NCBI GenBank assembly: GCA_045130275.1
Contig: JBGUPL010000013.1
Location: 7,088 to 71,087, forward strand
From: F23-D06 sp045130275
GTDB lineage: Bacteria; Bacteroidota; Bacteroidia; Bacteroidales; WCHB1-69
Length of the DNA: 64,000 bases
Direction: 5' to 3'
Under the pieces are notes generated by a model. That model had not been told where the DNA came from and ran no database searches. It saw only the letters and a program-made list of their open reading frames with translations. Positions 38,357 through 47,890 of the stretch are shown here, piece by piece. The position numbers were made by a program, and so were the translations under genes. Every line of letters begins with the position of its first letter. The stretch's first letter is position 1.

Positions 38357-40252
38357 ATGATGACAAATGAAGATGTTTTCACGCAACGCGCTCGCGCGGT
38401 TCTCAAGCAACATTGGGGATACGACAGTTTCCGTCCGTTGCAGGAAGACATCATCCTGTCGGTTTTAGAGGGCCGTGACACGCTGGCGTTGCTGCCCACA
38501 GGTGGCGGAAAATCCATCTGCTTTCAGGTGCCCGCGCTCGTGATGGGCGGCCTCTGCATTGTCATCTCCCCACTCATCGCACTGATGAAGGATCAGGTGG
38601 AGCACCTCCGTGCCCGCCGAATCAAGGCTGGCGCCATCTACTCTGGCATGCGTGTGAGCGAAATCCAAGCCACCATCGACAATTGCCTCTTCGACCCCGA
38701 ATACCGTTTTCTATACGTCTCCCCGGAACGCCTTCAGACCGAAAGCTTCAAGGCCAACTTCGGACGGATGCCAGTCTCGATGATTGCCGTGGACGAGGCA
38801 CACTGCATCTCGCAATGGGGGTACGACTTCCGTCCGCCGTATCTCGAAATCGCACAGATCCGCAAGATATTCCCCAAGGTGCCGGTGCTCGCCCTCACCG
38901 CCACTGCCACCCCCGAAGTGGTCAAAGACATTCAACTACGTCTGGATTTCAAAACCGAAAATGTTTTCCAGAAGAGTTTCAAGCGGAGCAATCTGACCTA
39001 TTTTGTAGTGAATGAGGAGGACAAGAACAGCCGGATGCTACGGATCATGAACCGTTACCCTGGCTCGGGCATCGTGTATGTGCGCAACCGCAAGCGGACA
39101 GCAGAAACCGCTGAGTTTCTGAGGAACAACGGCATCTCCGCCGACCACTACCACGCCGGGCTCGACCCCCGCGAGCGCGACCGCAAGCAGCAGAGCTGGA
39201 TGAAAGGCGAGACTCGCGTGATGGTCGCCACCAACGCCTTCGGCATGGGCATTGACAAACCGGACGTACGGTTTGTGGTCCATATCGACCTGCCCGACAC
39301 GTTGGAGGCTTACTTCCAAGAGGCGGGGCGCGGGGGCCGCGACGAAAAGCCCGCAGTGGCGATTTTACTCTACGACAACTACGACATCGCGCAGCTCAAG
39401 CGCAACTTCACCTTCACCTTTCCAGAACTCGACCGCGTGCGCGAGGTCTATCGCGAACTATGCCAGTCGCACCACATCGAACTCGGCACCGGCGAAGGAA
39501 AGGTCTTCCCATTCTCCATGGAAGAGCACGCCCGCGCTGTGAACATGAACGCCACGCAATATTTCAGCGCGCTGAAACTGCTCAACAACATCGGCGTGAT
39601 CCTGGTTTCCGAACACTTGCGCGAGAAATCCGAACTGCAATTCCGTCTCAACGGCGACCAACTGATAAAATACTATCAGGAAAAAACGGATTATGAACCA
39701 CTTATCACCACTATCCTGCGCTCCTACAGCGGTGTTTTCAACCAATACACTAACATTGACGAACGCCTGCTCGCCAACCGTTTGGACATATCGGAAAACA
39801 CTGTGGTCGAACAACTTAAGCAATTGCGCGCGGAAAAGGTATTATCCTACCAACCTCAAAGCAACATTCCGCTGATTGTCTTCCTGAAAGACAGAATTGA
39901 CGAAAAGTACCTCTATTTCGACAAAAAGATTTACGATTTCCGAAAAGAGAAGGCAAAAGAGCGGCTTGCTGCAGTGGAAAATTACGTGAAAAGCGACAAC
40001 GTATGCCGCAGCCAGCTGCTGTTGCAATACTTCGGGGAGTGGGACAGCACCCCTTGCCAGGAATGCGATGTTTGCAGAAGAAACCAAATCCACCGTGTGC
40101 GGAAAACCGATTTCGAACTGATATCCAACGAGATACACATTCTTCAACAACAAGGTAAATCTCAAAAAGAGATACTTGCGGAATTATCAAAAAAGTACGA
40201 AGAGCCTCAGATTGTGGAGGTGATGAGATGGTTGGCAGACCAGAAACATTAA
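38357..40252 (+). CDS. recQ: ATP-dependent DNA helicase RecQ
   Basis: Superfamily 2 3'-5' helicase of recombination and repair. 631 residues: motif I LLPTGGGKSICFQ, the DEAH-type box AVDEAHCISQWGYDFR, motif VI ATNAFGMGIDKPDVRFV to QEAGRGGRD, then the RQC zinc-binding cysteines (VCRSQLLLQYFG, CQECDVC). No clear HRDC domain; the C-terminus is a short helical segment (HILQQQGKSQKEILAELSKKY). Preceded by two different tandem arrays in the 171-base gap. Confidence 0.96.
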   Translation: MMTNEDVFTQRARAVLKQHWGYDSFRPLQEDIILSVLEGRDTLALLPTGGGKSICFQVPALVMGGLCIVISPLIALMKDQVEHLRARRIKAGAIYSGMRVSEIQATIDNCLFDPEYRFLYVSPERLQTESFKANFGRMPVSMIAVDEAHCISQWGYDFRPPYLEIAQIRKIFPKVPVLALTATATPEVVKDIQLRLDFKTENVFQKSFKRSNLTYFVVNEEDKNSRMLRIMNRYPGSGIVYVRNRKRTAETAEFLRNNGISADHYHAGLDPRERDRKQQSWMKGETRVMVATNAFGMGIDKPDVRFVVHIDLPDTLEAYFQEAGRGGRDEKPAVAILLYDNYDIAQLKRNFTFTFPELDRVREVYRELCQSHHIELGTGEGKVFPFSMEEHARAVNMNATQYFSALKLLNNIGVILVSEHLREKSELQFRLNGDQLIKYYQEKTDYEPLITTILRSYSGVFNQYTNIDERLLANRLDISENTVVEQLKQLRAEKVLSYQPQSNIPLIVFLKDRIDEKYLYFDKKIYDFRKEKAKERLAAVENYVKSDNVCRSQLLLQYFGEWDSTPCQECDVCRRNQIHRVRKTDFELISNEIHILQQQGKSQKEILAELSKKYEEPQIVEVMRWLADQKH

Positions 40253-40265
40253 TCAAAAAAAATAG

Positions 40266-40273
40266 TATCTTCG
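40266..40273 (+). promoter_or_regulatory. Bacteroidota -7-like element
   Basis: TATCTTCG, one base off TAnnTTTG, 84 bases upstream of the T9SS gene at 40358. The same variant occurs upstream of the M28 gene. Confidence 0.4.
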
Positions 40274-40357
40274 CTGCGTTATTTTTTTTCAAACATTGTT
40301 TGCCACATTTGACTAGGTTTTTCGTCAGTATTAATGTTGTTAGAAAATCATATTCTT

Positions 40358-42583
40358 ATGAAAAATACATGTATCCTTTTAGCAATCAGTTTGTTGTTGT
40401 CATTGACCGCAACTGCGCAATACACGCCTTGGGATTCCACACAGGGAGCGTTGAATTTCAACACCATTTCGGCTCCCTACGTCAAGATTACGCACGGCAG
40501 CAGCACCAATCCATGGCCTTCCGTCATCAACACGCCAGGTCCAAACCAAGCGAACGGTCACACCACCCATAAACTGATCACCACTCAGGCGACCGACCCC
40601 TGCAGGTGCTACGGAAATGTCGCCGGGACGCCGCACGACAATGTCCTGCCCCCCGACTGGTCCATGAGTTATAACCTGCCGCATTTGGACACGGTGGTCA
40701 TGTTGGGATGCAACGACTGTTCCGGTTCGTGCGAGTGCACCAAGCACGCCCAGATAGAATACTGGTTCTACCCCGAAGTGGCAAACAGCACCCTCCTGTT
40801 CATGTTCACCTTCGCTGAAGAGGACGTGTCGTCACACGTTGCATACGGTTCTGGCACGAAAAACCCTCAGTTCTATGTTGAAGTGTTGGACGGGCAAACC
40901 GAACAATTGATCCCAAGCGGCTTCTATAAAGACCAGAACGGCAATCCCAACACCGCATGGCCCTACAATCGCTTTATGGCTTGTCCTGACGGAAGTCAGT
41001 ATGGACAATCTTTTCATGTCGGGCCTAACAATTACGGTATCACCACCTATTATTGGGCACATCCCGATGCCACACCCACAACATTTGACTTCTACAAATG
41101 TCCTGTCGCCCAAACTTCCGGCCATGCTACCCAGCCTGTGGGTTGGTTTGAATACAGACCATTGGCTTTCGACTTGAGTGAACATGCCAGACAACACAAA
41201 TCGGTGAAGTTGCGCATCCGTGTCTATGCTTGCACCGCGACATACCACTGGGCTTATTGCATGTTCACCGCGAAGATGATTCCTGGAGTCATTCAGGTGG
41301 ACGCTTGCGGTGACCAAGATGTCTCTTTGAGCGTACCTGCAGGCTTCCGCGAGGAGGGTTCCTATGTCTGGCATTACGGCTACGACTCCACAGACGCCAT
41401 CAACCGTATATTAGACTGGGAGAACCCGCCTGTCGGCATCACGTCCAACGGTTGCTATGACATCTACATCGACCGCGACCTCACCAGGCTGTGGCCTTAT
41501 TATCGCTGCGAGATGCTCTCCTACACCGGAGCCCCGTTCATCTATGAGGCCCACGTGAAGTCATACTTCCTATATCCTGGTTTTGATTTCGAACAGATCT
41601 ACGACAATTGCGACCTGACGGTCAAGTTCCGTGACACCAGCAACATCTTCGCCGTTGTGCCACCCACATCCGCAGGTGCCACAGAAGACACCATCTATCA
41701 AGACACCCAATTCATACGATGGTTTGTGAAACGTAACGGCACCTTTATCCAATTCGCCCAAAACGACACGACACCCACTTATACTTTCCAAGATGGGGAA
41801 GTGAATGCTAACGGAGAAGCCACCATCAAAATCATCATCCAGGATGAGGAATTGAAATGCATTGACACCTTGGAAAGGACCATCCAGCTGGACACCAGTG
41901 CGCTGGAAAAGGTCCTCGACACTGACACCATCTACACCTGTGAGGAAAAACTACCTTACAGGTATGACCCAGCCTATTTCGGGAACACACAAGAATGGTC
42001 CACAGAAGGCACCCGCCGCGTGACCTATCAGAATCTGGCTTGGAACGGCTGCGACAGTCTGGTGGACGTCACGCTCATCATCCGCAAGCCCAAAGTCGAT
42101 ATCACGTTTGATTTGGACTACTGTGATGAATTCACCACCACGCTCACCGCAGAGACGACCTCGGAAGTGGATCGTTATGAATGGAACACGGGCGAGACAA
42201 CCCCGTCTATCACCATCACCGAGCCGGGCAACTACTCCGTCGTCATCACTGACGATGAAGGTTGCATCTCCGACCCCCCGGGAACCATCAACATCCCGGC
42301 TTGCAAACCTTTCCTCAACCTGCCCAACACCATCACTCCGGGCCGTCAGGACGGTCTGAACGACTATTTCTCCATTCCACAGAAAAACCTCATCCAGGAA
42401 CTTGAATTCACCGTTTACAACCGCAATGGCGACATCGTGTTCCACACCACCAACAAGGATTTCCGGTGGAACGGCTCCGAAAACGGCAAACTGTTCTATG
42501 GTGCCACATATACCTACACCCTCTACATTATTGACTACGAAGGTGTCGCTTCGCGCCACAAAGGTTCCATCACGATTTTGTAA
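40358..42583 (+). CDS. T9SS type B sorted surface/secreted protein
   Basis: 741 residues from the ATG at 40358 (MKNTCILLAISLLLSLTATA, then Gln), a clean signal peptide; the frame extends to 40334 but would disrupt it. Middle region is beta-rich with several Cys pairs (CRCYGNVAG, CNDCSGSCEC). The end has the gliding-motility-associated type B sorting domain: LPNTITPGRQDGLNDYFSI, FTVYNRNGDIVFHT, WNGSENGKLFYGATY. So it is exported by the Por/type IX system and attached or released at the cell surface. Ligand unknown. First of a three-gene run with the next cargo gene and a dus gene. Confidence 0.85.
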   Translation: MKNTCILLAISLLLSLTATAQYTPWDSTQGALNFNTISAPYVKITHGSSTNPWPSVINTPGPNQANGHTTHKLITTQATDPCRCYGNVAGTPHDNVLPPDWSMSYNLPHLDTVVMLGCNDCSGSCECTKHAQIEYWFYPEVANSTLLFMFTFAEEDVSSHVAYGSGTKNPQFYVEVLDGQTEQLIPSGFYKDQNGNPNTAWPYNRFMACPDGSQYGQSFHVGPNNYGITTYYWAHPDATPTTFDFYKCPVAQTSGHATQPVGWFEYRPLAFDLSEHARQHKSVKLRIRVYACTATYHWAYCMFTAKMIPGVIQVDACGDQDVSLSVPAGFREEGSYVWHYGYDSTDAINRILDWENPPVGITSNGCYDIYIDRDLTRLWPYYRCEMLSYTGAPFIYEAHVKSYFLYPGFDFEQIYDNCDLTVKFRDTSNIFAVVPPTSAGATEDTIYQDTQFIRWFVKRNGTFIQFAQNDTTPTYTFQDGEVNANGEATIKIIIQDEELKCIDTLERTIQLDTSALEKVLDTDTIYTCEEKLPYRYDPAYFGNTQEWSTEGTRRVTYQNLAWNGCDSLVDVTLIIRKPKVDITFDLDYCDEFTTTLTAETTSEVDRYEWNTGETTPSITITEPGNYSVVITDDEGCISDPPGTINIPACKPFLNLPNTITPGRQDGLNDYFSIPQKNLIQELEFTVYNRNGDIVFHTTNKDFRWNGSENGKLFYGATYTYTLYIIDYEGVASRHKGSITIL

Positions 42584-42613
42584 TATATCGGATTTTTTAT
42601 AAGACTATTAATT

Positions 42614-43594
42614 ATGAAAAGAACAGTTGTACTCCTTGCATTTTTGACTGGTATTTTGGGAATGTATGCCCAAACTCCCTCTATCACAAACAGTGACTTC
42701 GAATTGTGGTCCTACGGGAAACCGGTGAACTGGACTGTCGGGTTGCATGGCAACATCACCTCCTTCGTCAACATTCCCGTGGAGGTCAACTTCGGCACAC
42801 AGAGCAGCGATGCACATTCGGGTAACTATGCCATCCAGCTGACATCGGCGGATTTCACCATCCCCCTTTTGAGCTACAGTTTCAACCTGCCCGGAATTCT
42901 GCAAGCCGGAGAATCGGAAGGGTTTTCCATTCCGCTTGAGGCCATCTTGACCATCATCCAGATGTTCTCCGACACCACCGGTGGTTCCATCGGCGACCTG
43001 GATTCATTGGACCTCGAAGCTCTGTCCTCGCTCCTGCAACTGCTCTCCAAGGGGGTGCCGTGCAACGCTACGCCCTCCGTTGTATCCGCTTGGGTGAAGT
43101 ACCAGGCTCAGGGCAATGACCAAATGACCATGGTTGCTGTAACGAAGAAAAATGGGGTCCCTGTGGACTACGCCTACAAATCATTCAGCGACCTGAACCC
43201 GAACGCTTACCAGGAAGTTGGCGTCAACTTTGAGAATCCCAATGCGGAGTGTGACTCCATTATGATTGTGTTGCTCTCTGCCACAAGTCTAAACAGCGGT
43301 TCCGTGTTGCTTGTGGACGACATCGCGCTGCATTTCAGCGGTGTCGGCATTGCCACCCTGGAAGATTTTGAGGGGAAAGTTTATCCCAACCCGGCTTCTG
43401 ATATGGTGCACATCCGTCCTGGTGACGGAAGCGCCTACCAGTGGACGCTCACCGATTTGACTGGCAGGACCTTGCAAACGGGTGAAGCTTGCGGCGAGAC
43501 CACTGTGGACACCCGCAGCTGCGCCCCGGGCATCTACCTGCTCCAAATCCTCGCAAACGGGAAAAACAGTGTCTCCAAAGTCGTGATCCGCTGA
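42614..43594 (+). CDS. T9SS type A sorted secreted protein
   Basis: 326 residues: signal peptide (MKRTVVLLAFLTGILGMYA, then Gln), a beta-sandwich-like body of about 220 residues resembling carbohydrate-binding or PCMD-type domains (VLLVDDIALHFSG), and a type A sorting domain (VYPNPASDMVHI near residue 255, GIYLLQILANGKNSVSKVVI). Predicted type IX cargo of unknown activity. Its stop shares a base with the dus start (TGATG). Confidence 0.85.
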   Translation: MKRTVVLLAFLTGILGMYAQTPSITNSDFELWSYGKPVNWTVGLHGNITSFVNIPVEVNFGTQSSDAHSGNYAIQLTSADFTIPLLSYSFNLPGILQAGESEGFSIPLEAILTIIQMFSDTTGGSIGDLDSLDLEALSSLLQLLSKGVPCNATPSVVSAWVKYQAQGNDQMTMVAVTKKNGVPVDYAYKSFSDLNPNAYQEVGVNFENPNAECDSIMIVLLSATSLNSGSVLLVDDIALHFSGVGIATLEDFEGKVYPNPASDMVHIRPGDGSAYQWTLTDLTGRTLQTGEACGETTVDTRSCAPGIYLLQILANGKNSVSKVVIR

Positions 43595-44520
43595 TGAGTC
43601 CGAAAATCTGGCTGGCTCCGTTGCACGGAATCACTTCCCGCACGTTCAGAAACACACTATGCCGTCACGTTGACGGCATAGATTTTTTTATGGCCCCATT
43701 CTTGCCTGTGCAATCCTTCGGGAAACTGAACCGACGGGTATGGCAGGATATCTATCCGGAACTCAACACGGCGGTCCCGCTTGTTCCGCAACTCATGGGC
43801 AACCGCGCCGACCAATTTGTGGAAACCCTAACCATGTTGAACAACTTATTCGGTTATGAGCGCTTTAACATCAACATCGGATGCCCCTCTTCGCCGGTTG
43901 TCCGCCATCAGCGCGGCTGCGGACTGATGCCCCACCCCGACCGGATAGAGGCTGTCGTTGCGGAGATAACCGCCAAGACGGACTTTCAGCTGTCCCTGAA
44001 AATGCGTCTCGGCCTGCACTCCCCTGACGAAGGGCGCGAACTGCTCCGCCGCCTCAACGACTATCCGCTGGATTTCCTCGTCATCCATCCCCGACTGGGA
44101 GACGAACAATACACCGGACATCCTCATTTGGATATTCTCGAGGAGTTTTGTTCCCTTTCTGCACACAAAATAGTGTATAGTGGAGACCTTTTCACAAGAG
44201 CGGATTTCGAGGCTCTTTCCGCCCGTTTCCCGAACGTGGAAGCCTGGATGTTAGGGCGCGGGCTGCTCTACAACCCCTTTCTGGCGGAGGAAATCAAAGG
44301 TCTGGAATCCGGTGACAGCACCGCTCGGTTTTGGACCTTTCACCAAGACCTCATCGAATCTCTATTGCCGATCCGCGGCGAATCCGGCACATTAGCCAAC
44401 CTCAAGGAGCTGTGGCATTACTTCGCGGAGTTCACGGGCATGACGACAGAAGCACTGCACCGATTGCTACGAACTCAAGATTTGCAGGCATTTTGCGGTG
44501 AAATCAGCCGATATTGCTGA
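43594..44520 (+). CDS. tRNA-dihydrouridine synthase
   Basis: Flavin enzyme reducing specific uridines in tRNA. I set the start at the ATG at 43594 (MSPKIWLAPLHGITSRTF), coupled to the preceding stop; the longer frame overlaps the previous gene. 308 residues form a TIM barrel with MAPF near the start, NINIGCPSSPVV holding the expected catalytic Cys, LKMRLG, and FLVIHPRLGDEQYTG. The usual GA after the GCP loop is replaced by RGCGLM, so it is a divergent member, nearer DusC/Dus2-like forms than DusB. Which uridine it modifies cannot be told. Confidence 0.88.
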   Translation: MSPKIWLAPLHGITSRTFRNTLCRHVDGIDFFMAPFLPVQSFGKLNRRVWQDIYPELNTAVPLVPQLMGNRADQFVETLTMLNNLFGYERFNINIGCPSSPVVRHQRGCGLMPHPDRIEAVVAEITAKTDFQLSLKMRLGLHSPDEGRELLRRLNDYPLDFLVIHPRLGDEQYTGHPHLDILEEFCSLSAHKIVYSGDLFTRADFEALSARFPNVEAWMLGRGLLYNPFLAEEIKGLESGDSTARFWTFHQDLIESLLPIRGESGTLANLKELWHYFAEFTGMTTEALHRLLRTQDLQAFCGEISRYC

Positions 44521-44552
44521 TTCTTTGTTGTATAAAACCTATTTAAAAACCA

Positions 44553-44594
44553 TTGGGGCTGCCCGTTCTACAGAATATTAACGGACAACCCCAA
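44553..44594. terminator. Hairpin between convergent genes
   Basis: Imperfect inverted repeat TTGGGGCTGCCCGT ... ACGGACAACCCCAA with a 14-base loop between the convergent dus and T9SS genes; probably stops transcripts from both sides. Partly merges with the array that follows. Confidence 0.5.
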
Positions 44595-44612
44595 TTATCA
44601 ATTATCAATTAT
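44592..44612. repeat. 7-bp tandem array downstream of dus
   Basis: Three heptamers CAATTAT just outside the stop codon of the leftward T9SS gene. Confidence 0.75.
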
Positions 44613-44619
44613 CAACTAC

Positions 44620-47595
44620 TTACTTAACCAGCGTCACCGAACCCGTGTACTCCTTATCGTCACCGTTGAGGTTGAGCAGGCGGATTATGTACACATAGAC
44701 TCCTTCGGGACACATTTGGCCGTTCTTGTTACGACCGTCCCAATAATCGTAAGGATTGCGGGTGGAATAGATCAACATACCGCTCCGGTCGAAGATCTGC
44801 ATGGAATAGTTGTCGGGATCCACTCCCTCGCCACTCGGCGCGAACGTCTCGTTCACTCCGTCACCATCAGGTGTGAAGGCATTGGGAATATAGAAGAAAT
44901 ACGGCACTGTGACGGACACCCTCCTCTTGACGGAATCCACGCAATTGAGTGAATCGGTCGCTGTCAGGGTAATCGTGTAGTAACCCGAATGCGTATAGTC
45001 GTGGGTGACTTGCTCGATATTTTCCACTTGGTTGACATTGGAGAAGATGTCGCCGAAGTCCCACAACAGATGATACTCATCCTGAGACAACGGGGTCGTG
45101 CACGTAACAGTTCCTACGCCGTTCTCGACATAGATTTCCGTGGGATCCGGTATAAACGTCGGGGTGGGAAGTGGCAGCACCGTAACGGTAAAGGTATCGA
45201 TGACCGTGCAGTTGCCCTCCATAGTGGCCGACACCGTGTAAAGGGTGGTCACCTGCGGTGAAACCGTGATGGTGGGACCACTTTGGCCGTTGCTCCATTG
45301 GAATTGATTGGAGGTGGCGTGCGTGGCAACCAGTGTGGCGTTCTCGCCCATACAAATCGAATCCGTACCAGAGATTTCCGGAAGCTCCAAGTCCGTGATC
45401 TTCACCCGGACCGTGTCTTTGTTGTCGCAACTATTGTCGAAAGTGACGGTAAGGGTGTAAGTAGTACTCTCCAACGGGTTCACCGTTACTGTCGCCGTCG
45501 TGTCTCCGGTGCTCCACAAATACGATTCGGGCAAAATGTCCGGATAACCGGAATAGGTTGCCGACAGGGTGGCCGGGTCGCCCGGACAGATAAAGTTGTT
45601 GCCCGTGGAGGAGGAGAGGTGCACCTCCGGCACCTGCACAAGGATGGTGGTGGTGTCCATCAGCGTGAAGGACTGCCCTGAGGCATTCGTGAACTGATAA
45701 ACGGAAATGTATTTCGTGACCGGTGCATTTGGTTTACTGACAGTGATCATCTGCTCAGTACTATAGGGCGTACCCAACGTATCGTTCACGAACCAGCGCA
45801 ACGTACCTTGCTCATCCAGCGGGGTGATGGGTGTGAAACGCCATGCCTCGTCATTGGCACTCCACGCGTTAAAAGAGCCGACATGCGTAGTTGGATTGTA
45901 CGTGACCCCGCGACCCGGCGCAAAAAGAATCTGAGATGATGTTTTGTTTTGCAGGCCTATGATACCTTGGTTTCCGCTATTTGTCGAAGCACAACATGCC
46001 CGATGTTTCACATATACGTCTATAATGTTTGTTCCCTCGTAAATCACCATCTGATAAGTGTTGTAATTGCTCGGGGAATTGTGATTACCGAAAAGGCCCA
46101 CATTCAAATAGTTGAACACAAATGCACGACATGGGGGGCTACCAAGCACACCTACTCGAACAGCACCTGGGGTATTAAAGCAGTAGCTGTTGTAATAATT
46201 ACAGTCAATATCCTCATATACACCATAAATACAATTGTTGTAATTAAAAGGCACCGTCATACTGCCTCCTCCTATCGTCTGGTTATTGGCAATATTCACA
46301 TCATAGGGTGGCGATTGAGGAGGAACCCCGTATGAATAACCCAGATCAATTCCAGGATTGCTATGCCTGTATGTCATGGAAATCAACCCGTTGGTGCCAG
46401 GATACACTGTATTGTAATCTTGCCCGAAAAAGGTGAAAGTAAAAGGCAAATTGACTCCCGCCAACCATTGGTCGTCATCACTGGCATTAATGCTTTGACC
46501 CTGATTGAATTCGAAAATGTGCGATTCAAAGGGGATTTGTTTTACGGAGTAGTCGCTGGTATATTGTCCAGTAGCAATGACACCGGCTTTGAGCAGGATA
46601 ATGGGAATATCACAATTCCACAAAATGGTCTTCGTCTCAGCATCAAACATGTCGGCATATAAAGAGTCAATATCGTTGGTCACCGACGGACAAGCGCTTC
46701 CGTCAGGGCTGTCAAACAACTCAGGCACGCAGGAAATCTGCGCTTTCCATCCGGATTTCTGGAGATCGCCGGCCTTGCCGCAATAGACGAAAGTGAGTGC
46801 GCTGGAAGTGGAAAAAAGTGTCGGGGGTTTGTTTTGAGTGGAATTATCAAGTGTGGATGTGCAAAACTGCCCGATGAGGCGCTTGTCTTGCGCCCAATAG
46901 TGCCCGTCATAAATCTTCATCACCCCATTCACCGAAAACTCCGTGAACTCGCATTTCACATGCGATCCGACCGGAGAGGTGAAACTGGCAAAAACCGTCT
47001 CGTTGGCATTTTGATCCACCGTGGCTATATTGCCATTGGGACCGCCAGAATCATAAAACCATGTATTACAAGTGGTCACATCCGGTGAGTTGCCGTCTGT
47101 GGGCCAGTTGTAGCTCGATGGAGTAAGGGAAAAGGCATACACCTGTGCCCGCCATCCGGCCTGCAACCCCGGAACATGCGCATCGTTCGAATGGAACACA
47201 AATGTCAGCATACGATCGGCGGCTGTAATCTCACCCGGGCTCTGCACCAGCGTATAGGCTCCTATAAGCGGAGAAGAGGTATTGGGGCCGTTGAAAATGT
47301 AGAGCGTGTCGCCATTGTCCATCGCAAATTCTTCAAAAGCGATATACAACACCGTGCCCGACATATTGGTTCGCAGGGTCATTGTGTCTCTGAGATTCTC
47401 TGCAAAATAGCCGTTCGGATCCTGGTTTGCACCCATTTGGCCTGGGACACCACCGGGGTCGTAGAAATTTCTGGGATAGTCATCGATATCGGCCACCAAC
47501 GGGGCGGATCCCATAATAATATCTTGGCCTTCAGCATTTTGCAAAAAATAAAAGCCGCTTACGAGCAAGATTAGCGTGAATAATATTTTCCTCAT
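44620..47595 (-). CDS. Large T9SS type B cargo protein with CUB and PKD domains
   Basis: 991 residues from the ATG at 47595 (MRKILFTLILLVSGFYFLQNAEG, then Gln); a GTG six bases earlier adds only two residues. Two CUB-like domains (about 30-150 and 165-300; FEEFAMDNGDTLYIFNGP, FTEFSVNGVMKIYDGHY) are followed by a nidogen-like block (GTNGLISMTYR), Ig-like repeats (ESYLWSTGDTTATVTV; QFQWSNGQSGPTITVSP) and a PKD domain (LLWDFGDIFSNV). The type B sorting domain (IPNAFTPDGDGVNETFAP, MCPEGVYVYIIRL) closes it. Predicted surface adhesin or matrix protein exported through type IX. Single gene, convergent with dus. Confidence 0.88.
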   Translation of the reverse strand: MRKILFTLILLVSGFYFLQNAEGQDIIMGSAPLVADIDDYPRNFYDPGGVPGQMGANQDPNGYFAENLRDTMTLRTNMSGTVLYIAFEEFAMDNGDTLYIFNGPNTSSPLIGAYTLVQSPGEITAADRMLTFVFHSNDAHVPGLQAGWRAQVYAFSLTPSSYNWPTDGNSPDVTTCNTWFYDSGGPNGNIATVDQNANETVFASFTSPVGSHVKCEFTEFSVNGVMKIYDGHYWAQDKRLIGQFCTSTLDNSTQNKPPTLFSTSSALTFVYCGKAGDLQKSGWKAQISCVPELFDSPDGSACPSVTNDIDSLYADMFDAETKTILWNCDIPIILLKAGVIATGQYTSDYSVKQIPFESHIFEFNQGQSINASDDDQWLAGVNLPFTFTFFGQDYNTVYPGTNGLISMTYRHSNPGIDLGYSYGVPPQSPPYDVNIANNQTIGGGSMTVPFNYNNCIYGVYEDIDCNYYNSYCFNTPGAVRVGVLGSPPCRAFVFNYLNVGLFGNHNSPSNYNTYQMVIYEGTNIIDVYVKHRACCASTNSGNQGIIGLQNKTSSQILFAPGRGVTYNPTTHVGSFNAWSANDEAWRFTPITPLDEQGTLRWFVNDTLGTPYSTEQMITVSKPNAPVTKYISVYQFTNASGQSFTLMDTTTILVQVPEVHLSSSTGNNFICPGDPATLSATYSGYPDILPESYLWSTGDTTATVTVNPLESTTYTLTVTFDNSCDNKDTVRVKITDLELPEISGTDSICMGENATLVATHATSNQFQWSNGQSGPTITVSPQVTTLYTVSATMEGNCTVIDTFTVTVLPLPTPTFIPDPTEIYVENGVGTVTCTTPLSQDEYHLLWDFGDIFSNVNQVENIEQVTHDYTHSGYYTITLTATDSLNCVDSVKRRVSVTVPYFFYIPNAFTPDGDGVNETFAPSGEGVDPDNYSMQIFDRSGMLIYSTRNPYDYWDGRNKNGQMCPEGVYVYIIRLLNLNGDDKEYTGSVTLVK

Positions 47596-47717
47596 TGTCA
47601 CTATTTTTTTGTCTTAACGAAATAGTTTGCCAGATGTTGCAAAAAAAATCATTTTTGGTGAAAAAAGGCGCGAAAAAACAAAAATTTCCACAACGTGTTT
47701 TTATTTCAAAAAAAGTG

Positions 47718-47725
47718 TATTTTTG
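47718..47725 (+). promoter_or_regulatory. tRNA-Pro promoter -7 element
   Basis: TATTTTTG 15 bases before the tRNA. The surrounding AAAGTGTATTTTTGCAGCC is shared almost exactly with the tRNA-Met promoter on the other strand. Confidence 0.7.
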
Positions 47726-47740
47726 CAGCCGCAAAACGGA

Positions 47741-47813
47741 CGGGGTGTGGCGCAGTTGGTAGCGCGCTACGTTCGGGACGTAGAGGCCGGAAGTTCGAGT
47801 CTTCTCACCCCGA
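47741..47813 (+). tRNA. tRNA-Pro (CGG)
   Basis: 73 bases folding as a cloverleaf: 7-bp acceptor CGGGGTG/CACCCCG, D arm GCGCAGTTGGTAGCGC, anticodon stem CTACG/CGTAG around loop TTCGGGA (anticodon CGG), T arm GGAAG-TTCGAGT-CTTCT and discriminator A. The CCA end is not encoded. Confidence 0.96.
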
Positions 47814-47820
47814 CATTACT

Positions 47821-47847
47821 GTAGAGACGCATTTCTTGCGTCTCTAC
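47821..47847. terminator. Palindrome after tRNA-Pro
   Basis: GTAGAGACGCA-TTTCT-TGCGTCTCTAC hairpin beginning 7 bases after the tRNA 3' end and followed by CTTTTG. Its outer stem GTAGAGACG is shared with the palindrome at 59441-59468, which also lies just after a tRNA 3' end. Terminator-like; also a dispersed repeat. Confidence 0.7.
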
Positions 47848-47863
47848 TTTTGTTTAAAAAATG

Positions 47864-47871
47864 TATCTTTG
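47864..47871 (+). promoter_or_regulatory. Bacteroidota -7 element (lipoprotein/OstA/uvrC run)
   Basis: TATCTTTG 19 bases upstream of the ATG at 47891, supporting that start. Confidence 0.6.
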
Positions 47872-47890
47872 CCGCCCTATATTTTTATAT